A stretch of DNA of 64,000 nucleotides from Streptomyces sp. PTY087I2 (GCF_001687325.1 NZ_LZRD01000001.1:372001-436000), one strand, 5' to 3'; numbered from the stretch's first letter, positions 37,301 through 44,486 are shown. The notes: a model not told the origin generated them from the sequence alone. Program-made: numbers and translations.

Positions 37301-37747
37301 CGAGGTGAAGCCGAGGTCGGCGAATTGCAGGATCTTGTAGTCCAGGGTGAACGCGCCGACGTAGACGGCGACGTTGCTCCCCGCGAGGTCGGCCGGGCGC
37401 TGGCCGCCGTCCTCCAGGGTTTCCCAGGCCACTTCGAGCAGCTTGCGCTGCTGCGGGTCCATGTGGTCGGCCTCGCGTGGGCTGATGCCGAAGAACGCGG
37501 GGTCGAACTCGTCGAAGCCGTCGATGTATCCGCCGCGGCCGCCGACGAGCCGCCCGGGTTTGTCGCGGAACCGGCTGCCGAGCGTGCGGACGTCGTACCG
37601 GTCGGGCGGGGTGGGGGTGATGCAGTCCTTGCCCGCCACCAGGTTCCGCCAGTACGTGCGGTGGTCCGAGGCACCGCCGGGCAGGCGGCAGCCCATCCCG
37701 ATGATCGCCACCTTGTTCCGTAACGCCCGGCTGTTCGCGTCGGCCAT
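28361..37747 (-). CDS. ftdB: Iterative type I PKS-NRPS for polycyclic tetramate macrolactam
   Basis: 3128 aa in one chain. KS: VDTACSSSL with Cys184, EAHGTSTPVGDP, NIGHTESAAG. AT: VVGHSTGEIAAFH near 638. DH: LADHRIQDTVVFPAAGY near 934. KR: YLVTGAFGALGR near 1450 with the catalytic Tyr in QTNYAAGNAF. ACP: GELGLDSLLAM near 1770. C: HHIVSDAIS near 1960. A: TSGSTGRPKAV near 2454, with Asp in SFDVFTGDL. PCP: ELGGSSIKLIEL near 2852. TE: LLLGYSLGGNLAFE near 2974. KS-AT-DH-KR-ACP-C-A-PCP-TE is the signature architecture of PTM synthases. By family knowledge the single PKS module is used iteratively for two polyene chains joined to both amines of L-ornithine, and the TE forms the tetramate. There is no ER or MT. 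The C-domain motif has Ala instead of Gly (HHxxxDA). Confidence 0.96.
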   Translation of the reverse strand: MADANSRALRNKVAIIGMGCRLPGGASDHRTYWRNLVAGKDCITPTPPDRYDVRTLGSRFRDKPGRLVGGRGGYIDGFDEFDPAFFGISPREADHMDPQQRKLLEVAWETLEDGGQRPADLAGSNVAVYVGAFTLDYKILQFADLGFTSLAAHTATGTMMTMVSNRISYCFDFRGPSLSVDTACSSSLVAVHLACQALHNGESDLALAGGTLLHMAPQYTVAETKGGFLSPEGRSCTFDAAADGYVRAEGVGLVALKRLDDAVRDGDRIHAVILASGVNQDGHTNGITVPNPDAQVDLIRRVCAEAGITPGDLQYMEAHGTSTPVGDPIEANALARALAVGRAPGARAYVGSVKTNIGHTESAAGIAGLIKTVLSIEHRTIPPHINLENLNPAIDPASLPYEIPTRPTAWPAHEGPARAGVNSFGFGGTNAHIVLEEAPPPVPPAPRNAAAAERRWSILPLSARRPEALPELAAGIRAELAGDDGPAVALDDLGHTLAHRRQHLPERLAVVHSSRASLDEALAAHERGEPHPRVVHGRARDAADRKLVWVFTGMGPQWWGMGRQLLAEEPVFREAVTACDRALREFADWSLVEELTADESVSRMAETWLAQPANFAVQVGLAALWRSHGVRPDAVVGHSTGEIAAFHAAGVYSLRDAARIVVHRSRLQQTLAGTGTMLAVGLTEDEAERRVRPYSDRVSIAAVNSPTAITLAGDEAALTLLAEELRAEQQFAKFLTVEVPYHSVGMERIKDELLAELAPLEPRAAQVPLYLTGVEGTARGGELDAAYWWKNVRDRVRFRSAIDRIADDGHRVFLEIGPHPVLGHAIRECLDAGGRSALTLPSIRRKEDETERFAVSLGTLHTLGVPVDWDLLQPTGRPVTLPRHPFRRDRHWTEPRPVAQVRLGHRDHPLLGRRTDATEPTWQARPDTEALPYLADHRIQDTVVFPAAGYLEMAAQAVLRLTGGTTAVLADIDLRKALFLPDGEDRTVEVSLSLENAAFTIASPTGEDGERAVHAAGIVRTGQRRRTAPPLDAPAIRARSRRHLEGPDCYTALAALGYHYGPAFQAVEEVWIGADEVLARIRPPEAIGDDAASHHLHPVLLDACFQTLLTPLIPVAPEDPAPATGIRLPLSLDEVALEPIGDQPFWAHATLLPADADTTLGNIALYADDGTPLGRIEGFRAADVEKAATAVARTTIDSWLAEPVWTDCPPLPAEDTAAPARDVSWLLLADTGGLADAFAALAETRGERCRLVHRGAAYTASADGRTYTVDPASDTDLRRLFADLDRDGGPFRGTVLHLWNLDAPALAACDRTALADHTGAGAYSLIALARQLSSRGEGGRLHIVTRGAQPALPGEAPEPLGAPAWGIGRVLRHQELTDHPGKLIDLDPRRRPGPEGDRAEAAALLAEALSDDEAEIALRDGGRRTGRLCPAGDLTRPLPLRLRADGSYLVTGAFGALGRLLCRTLVRRGARRIVLVGRTPVPPREKWAGTDPATAEGRAVALLRELETLGAHPVPAAFDITDEDALTGWLDAHRRSGAPPVRGVFHLAGQVRDTLVADLDRAAFDAVHDPKTVGAHLLHRHLRDEPLDHFVLFASIASLLTTAGQTNYAAGNAFLDALAHHRRAQGLPALSLDWGPWATGMIEELGLVEHYLHSRGMSSLSPDTGMAVLERVIGQDHAQLVVATVVDWQVFLAWYPSPPPLVADLAAAAAPPAETASGNGFLDTFRTAGDEARRALVAERFAALAATVLRTGADRIDPATGLGELGLDSLLAMELRARIHAELGVALPVVALLSGTPAGELAAQLHDGISALASTTDPEGTAGAVQLHSDERQYPLTQNQKALWFLKHLNPDGYAYNIGGAVEVNVALEPDLMFEAVRRLIARHPALRTNFLLADGQAVQRVSEDARTDLALFDVQGEDWETIHATIVEEYRKPYDLAHDPLIRFRLFKRGPDRWIIMKAVHHIVSDAISTFTFIDELLAVYEALRRNQEHRLPPVEARYLDFLNQQNAFLAGPEAAGMLDYWRSHLPAEVPLLDLPVDRPRPAVQTHNGASEFFVLDDALSARVHALARTHGVTPFMVLLSAYYLLLHRYSGQDHIVVGSPVTGRTRQDFASVYGYFVNPLPLHADLSDDPTVAELLQQVRRTVLGGLDNQEYPFVLLVEELGLQHDPSRSAVFQAMFILLTHKVATEQYGYRLEYIELPEEEGQFDITLSVYEDEAEGRFHCVFKYNTDLFLPETMRRMAAHYTRLLDRMTRAPGEQSASRLAMLGDGERERLVGEWSRPALPSNGPQDDGPFTPVHALIARAAAEHPTAVAVITPSPHGDAHRLTYAELERRAADTAVRLRTLGIGEGSVVVLSLDKSPELIVALIAVLKAGAAYLPLRPDQPADRLAHLVSATGAELVLVADDSGPGATGALTVPTLTLAALARTEPHPDGPAAPAAPDSPAYVITTSGSTGRPKAVRVSHRNLASAQAAWRAAYRLDTDVRTHLQMAEPSFDVFTGDLVRALCSGGTLVLADRDLLFDTTRLYRTMRQERVDCAEFVPAVVRGLMDHCTREGLRLDFLRLLVVGSDAWSVGEYRRLAELCGPGTRLVNSYGLTEATIDSAYFEGPVDDLEPGAMVPIGRPLPNSSLHILDAHGEPVPPGVPGELWIGGDGVALGYAGDLEQTEERFITRTLSMAADARPERLYRTGDIARWDAHGRVHLLGRTDGQIKLRGHRIEIGEIEAHLAQWPPLARAVVTVRTDTGGDEALCAYCVPEAGATLDVRALRRHLARSLPSYMIPSHFTELPELPLTANGKVDTAALPAPGAEAGDRPHEEPVTLYETSVARHWKALLGREQVGLEDDFFELGGSSIKLIELLHLLRTEFGIGVPVSRLYQVTTLHGMAATVQDVLLGASADELPSLTFNAGQHPTLFCFPPAGGHGLVYRGLAAQLPDHRVIGFNYLPGDDKIARYADLIEADQPEGSCLLLGYSLGGNLAFETAKELERRGRRVAHVVILDSRRILTAYEPDASGIAAFEAELADHVRKHTGSDAVTHETLAHAAEYLAFCGRTPNTGTVAATVTVITDEEKAALYAAGEHGTWHGSSTGATAVLRGSGVHADMLDAKHLVRNAQLVRSVIAGEVPHDG

Positions 37748-37808
37748 TCGAACTCCTCAAGTCGTGGTGCGGTAAGGCGTGGTGAGGCACGTGGGGGGAG
37801 CGGGGCTC

Positions 37809-38750
37809 TCACTCCGGGCCGGGGCGCGGGGCGGGTCCGCGTCGCCAGGGGTGCAGGAGGGCGGCGAGGATTTCACCGGTGCCGGGAAAGGAGGCGGGGT
37901 CGTGGAGGCCGACGGCGGTGGGTTCGCGGCCGGGGCGCCAGGTGAAGCTGCCGAAGAGGTGGTCCCAGCACGACAGGTCGGAGCTGTAGTGGCCGGCTTC
38001 GGACAGATCGGTGCTGTGGTGCAGTCGGTGCTGCTCGGGGCTGGCCAGCAGATGGTTGAGCGGGCCGATCCGGACGTCGATGTTGGCGTGGACGAAGTAG
38101 CCCTGTGCGGCGACGAAGAGTCCGGCCACCAGAACGGCGGGGCGGGAGAACCCGACGAGGGCCAGGGCCAGTTGGACGAGGCTCTGCGCGAGGACGATGT
38201 CCAGCACATGGTTGACCCCGTTGTTGGCGACGTTGACCTTCTCCGGCACGTGGTGCACCCCGTGCAGTCGCCAGAGCAAGGCGTTCCGGTGGCCCAGCCG
38301 GTGTACGGCGTAGCTCACCAGCGATCCGGTGAGGAGGGCGCCCGGGATCTCGGCCCAGAGGTGGTGGGCCGGCTCCTCGGGCGAGATCAGGCCGACGGCC
38401 AGGGCGACCAGCAGTTGCGCCAGTCCGCTTCCGGCCATGGTGAGCAGGAAGTAGATGCCGTACCAACGCCATTCGGCCTTTCCGGGGTGCCAGTTCCGGT
38501 CGTAAGGAATCAGCCGCTCCAGGATGGCCAGATAGGCGATCACCCCGATCAGGAAAAGCGGGCTGACCCACGCCGGATCCCATCGCAGGCGCAATGCGAA
38601 CGCCGCGACGCACACGACCGCGAGAAGGAGTACGGGGTAGGCGACGGCACGGAGAATACGGGAAGCAGAATTCTCTGCGACCCCCTCCCCTGGAACCGAA
38701 TAGTCGGCCGAATGAATTTCGCCATCGGCGGCGCGCTCGCGCTCGTCCAT
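37809..38750 (-). CDS. ftdA: Sterol desaturase/fatty acid hydroxylase-type PTM hydroxylase
   Basis: 313 aa from ATG 38750, with GGGGG 6 nt upstream. An integral membrane di-iron hydroxylase with the histidine clusters HRLGH, HGVHH and HRLHH, and several TM helices (YPVLLLAVVCVAAFAL; FLIGVIAYLAILERL; GIYFLLTMAGSGLAQLLVAL). The first gene of the operon, 61 nt ahead of ftdB. In HSAF and frontalamide biosynthesis this homologue hydroxylates the ornithine-derived part (C3 hydroxyl), acting late on the macrolactam. Its presence argues for a hydroxylated PTM rather than ikarugamycin itself, whose cluster lacks this gene. Confidence 0.9.
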   Translation of the reverse strand: MDERERAADGEIHSADYSVPGEGVAENSASRILRAVAYPVLLLAVVCVAAFALRLRWDPAWVSPLFLIGVIAYLAILERLIPYDRNWHPGKAEWRWYGIYFLLTMAGSGLAQLLVALAVGLISPEEPAHHLWAEIPGALLTGSLVSYAVHRLGHRNALLWRLHGVHHVPEKVNVANNGVNHVLDIVLAQSLVQLALALVGFSRPAVLVAGLFVAAQGYFVHANIDVRIGPLNHLLASPEQHRLHHSTDLSEAGHYSSDLSCWDHLFGSFTWRPGREPTAVGLHDPASFPGTGEILAALLHPWRRGPAPRPGPE

Positions 38751-39306
38751 ACGTGACCCCCTACAAGGGAACGCAACCGGGAGAGACCATTTCCTTGGCA
38801 TCAGCGCAGGCCGGACCGGCTCTGGGAGTCTCGGTGAACTCCTGGGCGACCATGGCCCCGCACTGATGTATTTCAGACACCCGGCTCGGATGGAATTCGG
38901 CCGTGGCGTGAACTGATGCCCCCGACCCCATCAGCCCAGATCATCTATTTCCCGATCCCACGGCTTTAATCACGCCCGACGTAGAGAAATCGACCGGGAC
39001 TTTCTCCACGAAAGGCGATACGGAAAGGATCGCACAACCGAGCGAGGTCACGTTTCGGGGAAATGACTTCGTAGGATCATCTCCAGGTCGGGGGACGGCG
39101 CATTCCTGTGCGCCGGGAGGCGAATTCCCGCGCTCGGGCGTGCGTCGGAGCGGGGAGCCGTGCGCCCGCGCGCGAGCGGTGTCGCCGCGTGCTCCTCATC
39201 GGGGCGTGCACGGCGGGCGGGCCCCGGGCTCCTTCCGCCGGAGGGCGCCGCCCTGCGATGATCGCGGCGAGATCCGGCAGCCCCACCAGCGAACCGAGGA
39301 GCCTCC
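38751..39306. promoter_or_regulatory. Divergent intergenic region upstream of the PTM operon
   Basis: About 556 bp between ftdA and a cysteine desulfurase-like gene, with no credible ORF. It must hold the promoter(s) for the six-gene operon. AT-richer patches occur at 38940-39000. I see no inverted repeat strong enough to propose an operator, and no regulator gene is attached to the cluster. Confidence 0.45.
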
Positions 39307-40518
39307 TTGTCGTACGACGTCAGCGCGGTGCGCGCGCAGTTCCCCGCCCTGCGCTCCGGTACGGCGCACTTCGACGGCCCCGGTGGCACCCAGACCCCGG
39401 CCTCCGTCGTCGCCGCGATCGGCGAGGCGATGAGCCGTCCGCTGTCGAACCGGGGCACCACACTGCCCGGCGAGATCAACGCGGAGGAGATCGTCCGGGA
39501 ATTCCGGCGGGCGATGGGGGATCTGCTGGGCGCGGATCCGGGCGGGATCGTGTTCGGCCGGAGCGCCACCCAGCTCACGTACGACTTCTCGCGCACCCTG
39601 GCCAGGAGTTGGGAGCCGGGCGACGAGGTGGTGGTCAGCCGGCTGGACCACGATGCCAACATCCGCCCATGGGTGCAGGCGGCCGAGCGGGTGGGGGCGG
39701 TGGTGCGGTGGGCCGACTTCGACCCGGCGACCGGCGAACTGCCCCCGGAGGCCGTCGAAGCGCGGATCACCGGGCGCACCCGGCTGGTCGCGGTGACCGG
39801 CGCCTCGAACCTGATCGGCACCCGGCCGGACATCCCGGCCATCGCCCGACTCGCCCACGGAGCGGGCGCGTTGCTGTACGTGGACGGGGTCCATCTCACG
39901 GCGCACCGCGCGGTGGACCTGGAGCGGCTCGGGGCGGACTTCCTCGTCTGCTCCCCGTACAAGTTCTTCGGCCCCCACCACGGGGTGCTCGCCGCCCGGC
40001 CGGAACTGCTCGCCACGCTCCGCCCGGACAAGCTGGCGCCGTCCACCGACGCCGTACCGGAGCGCTTCGAACTCGGGACGCTCCCGTACGAGTTGATGGC
40101 GGGGACCCGCGCGGCGGTGGACTTCATCGCGGGCCTGGGGACCGTAGCGGCCAGTGGGCTCGCGGGGCGTCGTGAGCGGCTGTTGTCGGCGTACGCGGCG
40201 ATCGAGTCCCACGAGACCGCGCTGCGGGAGAGCATCGAGAAGGGTGTACGCGAATGGGGCGGGGTGACGGTGCACTCGCGGGCCGCCGAGCGCACCCCCA
40301 CCCTGCTGCTCACCTTCGAGGGCCGGGACGCGGCGGACGCCTACCGTGCTCTCGCTCGCTCGGGTGTGCAGGCACCCGCCGGTTCGTTCTACGCCCTGGA
40401 GGCCTCCCGGCATCTGGGGATCGGCGAGAGCGGCGGCCTGCGCGTCGGGCTGTCCGCGTACAACGACGCGGGCGATGTGGAGCGGCTTCTGACGGGGCTG
40501 TCGGACTTCCTGGGCTGA
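39307..40518 (+). CDS. Cysteine desulfurase-like PLP enzyme
   Basis: 403 aa from TTG 39307, with GAGGAG 5 nt upstream. A class V aminotransferase-fold enzyme of the NifS/SufS type: HFDGPGGTQTP at the N-terminus, LDHDANIRPW, cofactor-contacting Asp and His in VDGVHLTAHRAVDL, and the PLP lysine in CSPYKFFGPHHG (about residue 219). The length fits the 'cysteine desulfurase family protein' group, whose substrates are mostly unproven. Divergent from the PTM operon; no iron-sulfur assembly genes nearby, so a housekeeping Suf/Isc role is unlikely. Confidence 0.88.
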   Translation: MSYDVSAVRAQFPALRSGTAHFDGPGGTQTPASVVAAIGEAMSRPLSNRGTTLPGEINAEEIVREFRRAMGDLLGADPGGIVFGRSATQLTYDFSRTLARSWEPGDEVVVSRLDHDANIRPWVQAAERVGAVVRWADFDPATGELPPEAVEARITGRTRLVAVTGASNLIGTRPDIPAIARLAHGAGALLYVDGVHLTAHRAVDLERLGADFLVCSPYKFFGPHHGVLAARPELLATLRPDKLAPSTDAVPERFELGTLPYELMAGTRAAVDFIAGLGTVAASGLAGRRERLLSAYAAIESHETALRESIEKGVREWGGVTVHSRAAERTPTLLLTFEGRDAADAYRALARSGVQAPAGSFYALEASRHLGIGESGGLRVGLSAYNDAGDVERLLTGLSDFLG

Positions 40519-40610
40519 CGGCGGGCCGTGGGCTTATCAGGCCCTGGCCCCTGCCTGCGCTGACGGAGGGCAGTGGGGCGCGTGTCCGGCCCTGACCTGC
40601 CGCACACCCG

Positions 40611-41669
40611 CTAGAGCGTGGCGAGGGTGTCCACCGCATCGGCCAGCCCGGACAGGCGGCGGGCCCCGGGGGCCCGCCGTCCGGCCCAGCCGGGTCCGGC
40701 CACGCAGACGACGGGACGTCTGCGCGCGCCCCGTACGCCCCACTCGATCGCGTCCAACCGGGCCACGAGCGCGGGGCTCGCCGTCGCCCGGGACTGCGCC
40801 CAGAGCACCACGGCGGCGGGGCCGGTGCGCCGGACCGCGTCCTCCAGCGCCCCGGCGGGCACGGCGGCGCCGAACATGCGGACCGGCAGGCCCTGTTGGG
40901 CGAGGGTCGCGGCGAGTGCTTCCAGGGCGAGGGTGTGGGTCTCGCCGGGCGCACAGGCCAGCAGGGCGAGGCCCGCACCGGGGGCGGGGGTGTGCCCGGC
41001 CGCGACCCCGCGCAGCGCGCCGGAAACATGCCACGACAGCAGGTGCTCGACCTCGATGTACCGCTCCCCCGCCGTCTCCCACTTACGGCCCACCGCGTGC
41101 AGCACCGGCATCATCACCTCGTCCCAGGCGGCCGGGAGCCCGTAACGGTCGAGCACCGCCGTGAGCAGGTCGTCCAGGGCCGGCGCGTCCAGCCGGACCG
41201 CGGCCCGGGCCAGACCCCGGCACTCCTGGCGGGCCCGACCGACCGGCAGCGGCCCGGGAGCCCGCGAAGCGCGCGCCGAGCGGGGCGCGCCCGGGGCGGT
41301 GGATGACGCGGCGGCCGACGATCCGGTGTCCGACGAGACGGCGCCCGACGGTCCGGTGTGCGGCTCTCCCCCGCCGAACGATGCGGCGGCCGACGGCCCC
41401 GCGCCCGACGCTCCGGCCAGGACCGTGCGGGCAGCCTCGGCCGGGGGCAGGCCTGCGCTCGTCAGTGCGCACATGTTCCGCAGAGCCGCGATGTCCGCCC
41501 CGGTCCAGCGGCGGTGCCGGCCGTCCTCCCGCGCGGCCGGGCCGATGCCGTAGCGGCGGTCCCACGAGCGCAGCGTCGTCGGTGCGACGCCCAGGAGGCG
41601 GGCCACCGCGCCAGTGGTCAGACCTCCGTCGGCCGGGGCTTCCGGGACCAGATCGCTTGCCGGATCCAT
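40611..41669 (-). CDS. MerR-type regulator with cobalamin-binding-like domain (CarH/LitR type)
   Basis: 352 aa from ATG 41669 (MDPASDLVPE) behind GGTGG. An N-terminal MerR HTH (LTTGAVARLLGVAPTTLRSWDRRYG as a continuous block) is followed by a long Ala/Ser/Gly linker. The helical bundle has KWETAGERYIEVEH, resembling the W...EH signature of CarH. A Rossmann-like B12 domain contains PGETHTLALEAL with an ExH that could supply the lower cobalt ligand. CarH/LitR proteins use adenosylcobalamin as light sensor to repress carotenoid or light-response genes. Here the W-EH spacing is 10 instead of 9, so B12 binding is uncertain. Divergent from a DUF4383 membrane protein with an 11-bp-spaced repeat between them. 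Confidence 0.82.
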   Translation of the reverse strand: MDPASDLVPEAPADGGLTTGAVARLLGVAPTTLRSWDRRYGIGPAAREDGRHRRWTGADIAALRNMCALTSAGLPPAEAARTVLAGASGAGPSAAASFGGGEPHTGPSGAVSSDTGSSAAASSTAPGAPRSARASRAPGPLPVGRARQECRGLARAAVRLDAPALDDLLTAVLDRYGLPAAWDEVMMPVLHAVGRKWETAGERYIEVEHLLSWHVSGALRGVAAGHTPAPGAGLALLACAPGETHTLALEALAATLAQQGLPVRMFGAAVPAGALEDAVRRTGPAAVVLWAQSRATASPALVARLDAIEWGVRGARRRPVVCVAGPGWAGRRAPGARRLSGLADAVDTLATL

Positions 41670-41681
41670 AAATCCACCATA

Positions 41682-41698
41682 CGACGCAAAAGCGACGC
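41682..41698. promoter_or_regulatory. 11-bp-spaced direct repeat in MerR/DUF4383 divergent promoter
   Basis: CGACGC occurs at 41682-41687 and 41693-41698, exactly 11 bp apart, directly upstream of the MerR-type gene. CarH-type regulators contact direct repeats with about this period, so this is a candidate autoregulatory operator. Confidence 0.4.
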
Positions 41699-41782
41699 AT
41701 GTTGTCCGGCGCATCCCCGAGCGGTTCGCTGAGACACCGGGACAGGAGCGGCAAGAGAAGCGACAAGAGACAGGAGACGGTC

Positions 41783-42334
41783 ATGAAACTGAGCGACGAA
41801 CTCCCCGTCGACCACTGGCTGGCAACGGTGTACCGGATCGGCGCGGGGCTCTGCGGAGCGATCCTGGTGGTGTTCGGATCTCTCGGCTTCGCGAATCAGC
41901 TGAGCTTCTTCACCACCGACGGCAGCCGGATCGCCGGACTGTCGTCCAACGGGCTCCTCAGTCTGATCTCGCTGCTCGTCGGTGCGGTGCTGATCGCCGG
42001 GGCGGCGGTGGGCGGCAATGTCGCCTCCACGGTGAACATGACCGTCGGCTCGCTCTTCCTGCTCAGCGGCTTCGGCCATCTCTTCGTCCTGGACCGGTCC
42101 GCGAACGTCCTGGACTTCAGCATGCCGAACGTCATCTTCAGCTTTGTGATGGGGCTGCTGATCCTCACGTTCGGGATGTACGGGCGGGTGACCGGCGGCC
42201 TGCCGCACGACAACCCGTACTGGCGTCGCCGCCACCCCGAGCAGGCCGCGCGCGAAGCCGCCGCCGCGGGAGGACGGCGGCGGGCGGCCCGCTGCGGGAC
42301 GGATCCGCTCAGACCTTGCGGTAGCGGGCGTTGA
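41783..42334 (+). CDS. DUF4383 membrane protein
   Basis: 183 aa from ATG 41783, AGGAG 7 nt upstream. Four TM helices (IGAGLCGAILVVFGSLGFA; LLSLISLLVGAVLIAGAAV; STVNMTVGSLFLLSGFGHL; VIFSFVMGLLILTFGMYG) match the DUF4383 pattern found widely in actinobacteria. A conserved PHDNPYWRRR precedes a basic tail. Function unknown. Divergent from the MerR/B12-type regulator, which may control it. Its 3' end overlaps the convergent DUF1206 gene by 26 bp. Confidence 0.85.
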   Translation: MKLSDELPVDHWLATVYRIGAGLCGAILVVFGSLGFANQLSFFTTDGSRIAGLSSNGLLSLISLLVGAVLIAGAAVGGNVASTVNMTVGSLFLLSGFGHLFVLDRSANVLDFSMPNVIFSFVMGLLILTFGMYGRVTGGLPHDNPYWRRRHPEQAAREAAAAGGRRRAARCGTDPLRPCGSGR

Positions 42335-43151
42335 ACCAGGAGAACACGCCGAAGGCGACCAGTCCGAGGGCGATGAGCACCAGCAGCCACGGGCCGACCG
42401 GGGTGTCGGCGAAGGAGCGCAGGGTGTCGTCCATCCCCTTGGACTTGTCGGGCTCGTGCTCGATGGCGGCGGCGATGGCGAACGCGCCCGCCGCGGCGAA
42501 GACGCTGCCGCGCGCCGCTCCGCCGGACACCCCGGTCACGTCCACGGCCCGGCGGACCCGGCGGGACATCTGCGACAGCTTCAGGTGCTTGTGGTACGTG
42601 CGCATGACGGCCCGGACCGCGATCCAGAGGCCCGCGCCGGCCACCACGGCGCCGCCGATGCCGACGATCCACTGACCGCCCGGCCAGCCGAGCGCCGTGG
42701 CGGTGATGTCCTGCGACTGCTGGTCGGACGAGCCGCTGCCGCTGCCGGAGTCCCCGGCGGCGAAGGACAGCACGGAGTAGGCGGCGAAGGCGTAGAAGAC
42801 CGCGCGGCCCGCCGCCATGGCCCGCTTGCCGGGCTTGTGCTCGTCGGGTCCGGCCCCGCCGAACAGCGCTTCGGACAGCCGCCAGAGCGCCATGCCCGCC
42901 ACGGCTGCGCCCAGCGCCCACAGCAGAACCGTTCCGAAGGGCTTCTCGGCTATCTCCGCGATCGCACCACCCCGGTCGGCCTGCTTCCCGTCGCCTCCGG
43001 GGAACGCGATCCGCAGGGCGAGGAAGCCCACGAGAACGTAGATCACCCCACGGGCGGCGAACCCGGCGCGGCCCGCCGCCTCCATGGCGTCACTGTTCGC
43101 GGCACGCCGTGCCCGGCCACTCCCCTGCGCTGCTGCTGAACGGGTATTCAT
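42309..43151 (-). CDS. DUF1206 membrane protein
   Basis: 280 aa from ATG 43151. Three repeats of about 70-80 residues each carry two TM helices (AGFAARGVIYVLVGFLALRI; FYAFAAYSVLSFAAG; SVFAAAGAFAIAAAIEH), with GRAGFAARG and GKRAMAAGRAVFY-type signatures of DUF1206. It ends in ALGLVAFGVFSWFNARYR. Found throughout actinobacteria; function not established. Confidence 0.87.
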   Translation of the reverse strand: MNTRSAAAQGSGRARRAANSDAMEAAGRAGFAARGVIYVLVGFLALRIAFPGGDGKQADRGGAIAEIAEKPFGTVLLWALGAAVAGMALWRLSEALFGGAGPDEHKPGKRAMAAGRAVFYAFAAYSVLSFAAGDSGSGSGSSDQQSQDITATALGWPGGQWIVGIGGAVVAGAGLWIAVRAVMRTYHKHLKLSQMSRRVRRAVDVTGVSGGAARGSVFAAAGAFAIAAAIEHEPDKSKGMDDTLRSFADTPVGPWLLVLIALGLVAFGVFSWFNARYRKV

Positions 43152-43337
43152 GTCATCCCGGTTGCCCCCGCGCCGCGGATCAATGCGGCGCATCGAGGCG
43201 GCGGAGGTCCCGGGAGGCGGTTTCGACGCAGAATCGACGCGGCAGGCGGAGCGGGCGGACGCGCGTCAGCGTGGGGATGTCGGAGAAGACCCATAGGGGC
43301 GACGGTGAAGCCCCCCTCGATCGCCGGAGGAGACATC

Positions 43338-43916
43338 ATGACGATCACCCGTCTACAGCGCACCGCGGCGGCCGCCGCGGCCCTCGCCTTTCCCGCCTCT
43401 CTGGCGTTCCTCGCTCCGCAGGCGCAGGCTGCCGCCCCCGCCGACCCGTACGGCCCCGCCTGCGCCTCCGTACCGAAGGAAGGCGCGGGCAGCCTGGAAG
43501 GCATGGCGAAGGACCCTGTCGCCACCGCCGCGTCCAACAACCCCGAACTCTCCACCCTCGTCGACGCGGTGAAGAAGGCCGACCTGGTCGACACGCTCAA
43601 CAACGCGGAGAACATCACGGTGTTCGCGCCGACCAACGCCGCGTTCGAGAAGATCCCGCAGGCCGATCTGGAGGCGCTCCTCAACGACAAGGACCAGCTC
43701 ACCAAGGTGCTGACGTACCACGTGGTGGGCGAGAAGGTCACGACCCAGCAGATGGAGGACGGCACCTTCAAGACGCTGGAGGGCAGCGACCTCACGACGA
43801 AGGGCTCGGGCACCGCGTTCACGGTGAACGACTCCTCGAAGATCGTCTGCGGCGATGTGCCGACGGCCAACGCCACGGTGAACCTGGTCGACACGGTGCT
43901 CATGCCGCCGTCCTAG
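43338..43916 (+). CDS. Secreted fasciclin-domain protein
   Basis: 192 aa from ATG 43338 behind GGAGGAG. A Sec signal peptide with Ala-rich core and cleavage after AQAAA. The mature part is a single FAS1 domain: STLVDAVKKADLVDTLN, the H1 motif ITVFAPTNAAFEKIP, LTKVLTYHVVGEKV, and a final H2-like ATVNLVDTVLMPPS. Two Cys in the mature protein may form a disulfide. FAS1 domains mediate cell-surface adhesion; no anchor is present, so it is likely released to the wall or medium. Confidence 0.92.
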   Translation: MTITRLQRTAAAAAALAFPASLAFLAPQAQAAAPADPYGPACASVPKEGAGSLEGMAKDPVATAASNNPELSTLVDAVKKADLVDTLNNAENITVFAPTNAAFEKIPQADLEALLNDKDQLTKVLTYHVVGEKVTTQQMEDGTFKTLEGSDLTTKGSGTAFTVNDSSKIVCGDVPTANATVNLVDTVLMPPS

Positions 43917-43976
43917 GAACACCGGGACACCGGAACACCGCGCGGCCCCTGAGCGGGGGTTCTATACGCTGAAGGC

Positions 43977-44486
43977 GTGAGACACGCCGACGACCGACCG
44001 ACCCGGAGCGGCGCCTCGGATTCCGAGGCGCCGCTCGCAGACCTTCACGCCTTCGCGGTCGAGCTGCGCCGGATGAACGGCGAGATCAACCGGATGACCC
44101 ACGGTTTCGCGGTGAACCAGCAGCTGCACCCCACGGACGTGAGTGCGCTCGCGGCCATCCTCGACGCCCCGTCACCCCTGACACCGGGGGCGCTGCGGGA
44201 GCATCTGGGGCTCACCTCCGGCGCGGTGACCGCCTGTCTGGACCGGCTGGAGCGGGCCGGGCACATCCGCCGGGCCCGGGAGAGCGCGGACCGCCGGGTG
44301 GTGCACGTCTACTACGAGCCGAGCGCCCGGACCGTCGCCCGCGACTACTTCATGCCGCTCGCCGAGGCCACGGCACGAGCCAGGGCGCGCTTCGGCGAGG
44401 GCGAACTGACGACCGTCCTGCGCTTCCTCGCCGCGATGAACGAGGAGCTGGTGGAGATTCCCCCGGTTCCCCCGACGCGTCGCTGA
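43977..44486 (+). CDS. MarR-family transcriptional regulator
   Basis: 169 aa from GTG 43977. A winged HTH with LTPGALREHLGLTSGAVTACLDRLERAGHI and the wing RRARESADRRVVHVYY, typical of MarR. No Shine-Dalgarno is visible; a TATACG box lies just 8-13 nt upstream, so a leaderless transcript is likely. It precedes the MMPL exporter gene on the same strand by 163 bp, with a MarR-like palindrome between, so it probably represses the exporter. Confidence 0.88.
   Translation: MRHADDRPTRSGASDSEAPLADLHAFAVELRRMNGEINRMTHGFAVNQQLHPTDVSALAAILDAPSPLTPGALREHLGLTSGAVTACLDRLERAGHIRRARESADRRVVHVYYEPSARTVARDYFMPLAEATARARARFGEGELTTVLRFLAAMNEELVEIPPVPPTRR

Noticed and set aside
32717..37723. Very long plus-strand open frame (1668 codons) inside the PKS-NRPS gene
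   Set aside because: Antisense to a gene with complete KS, AT, DH and KR motifs; its translation is Gly/Val/Arg low-complexity caused by high GC in the third codon position.
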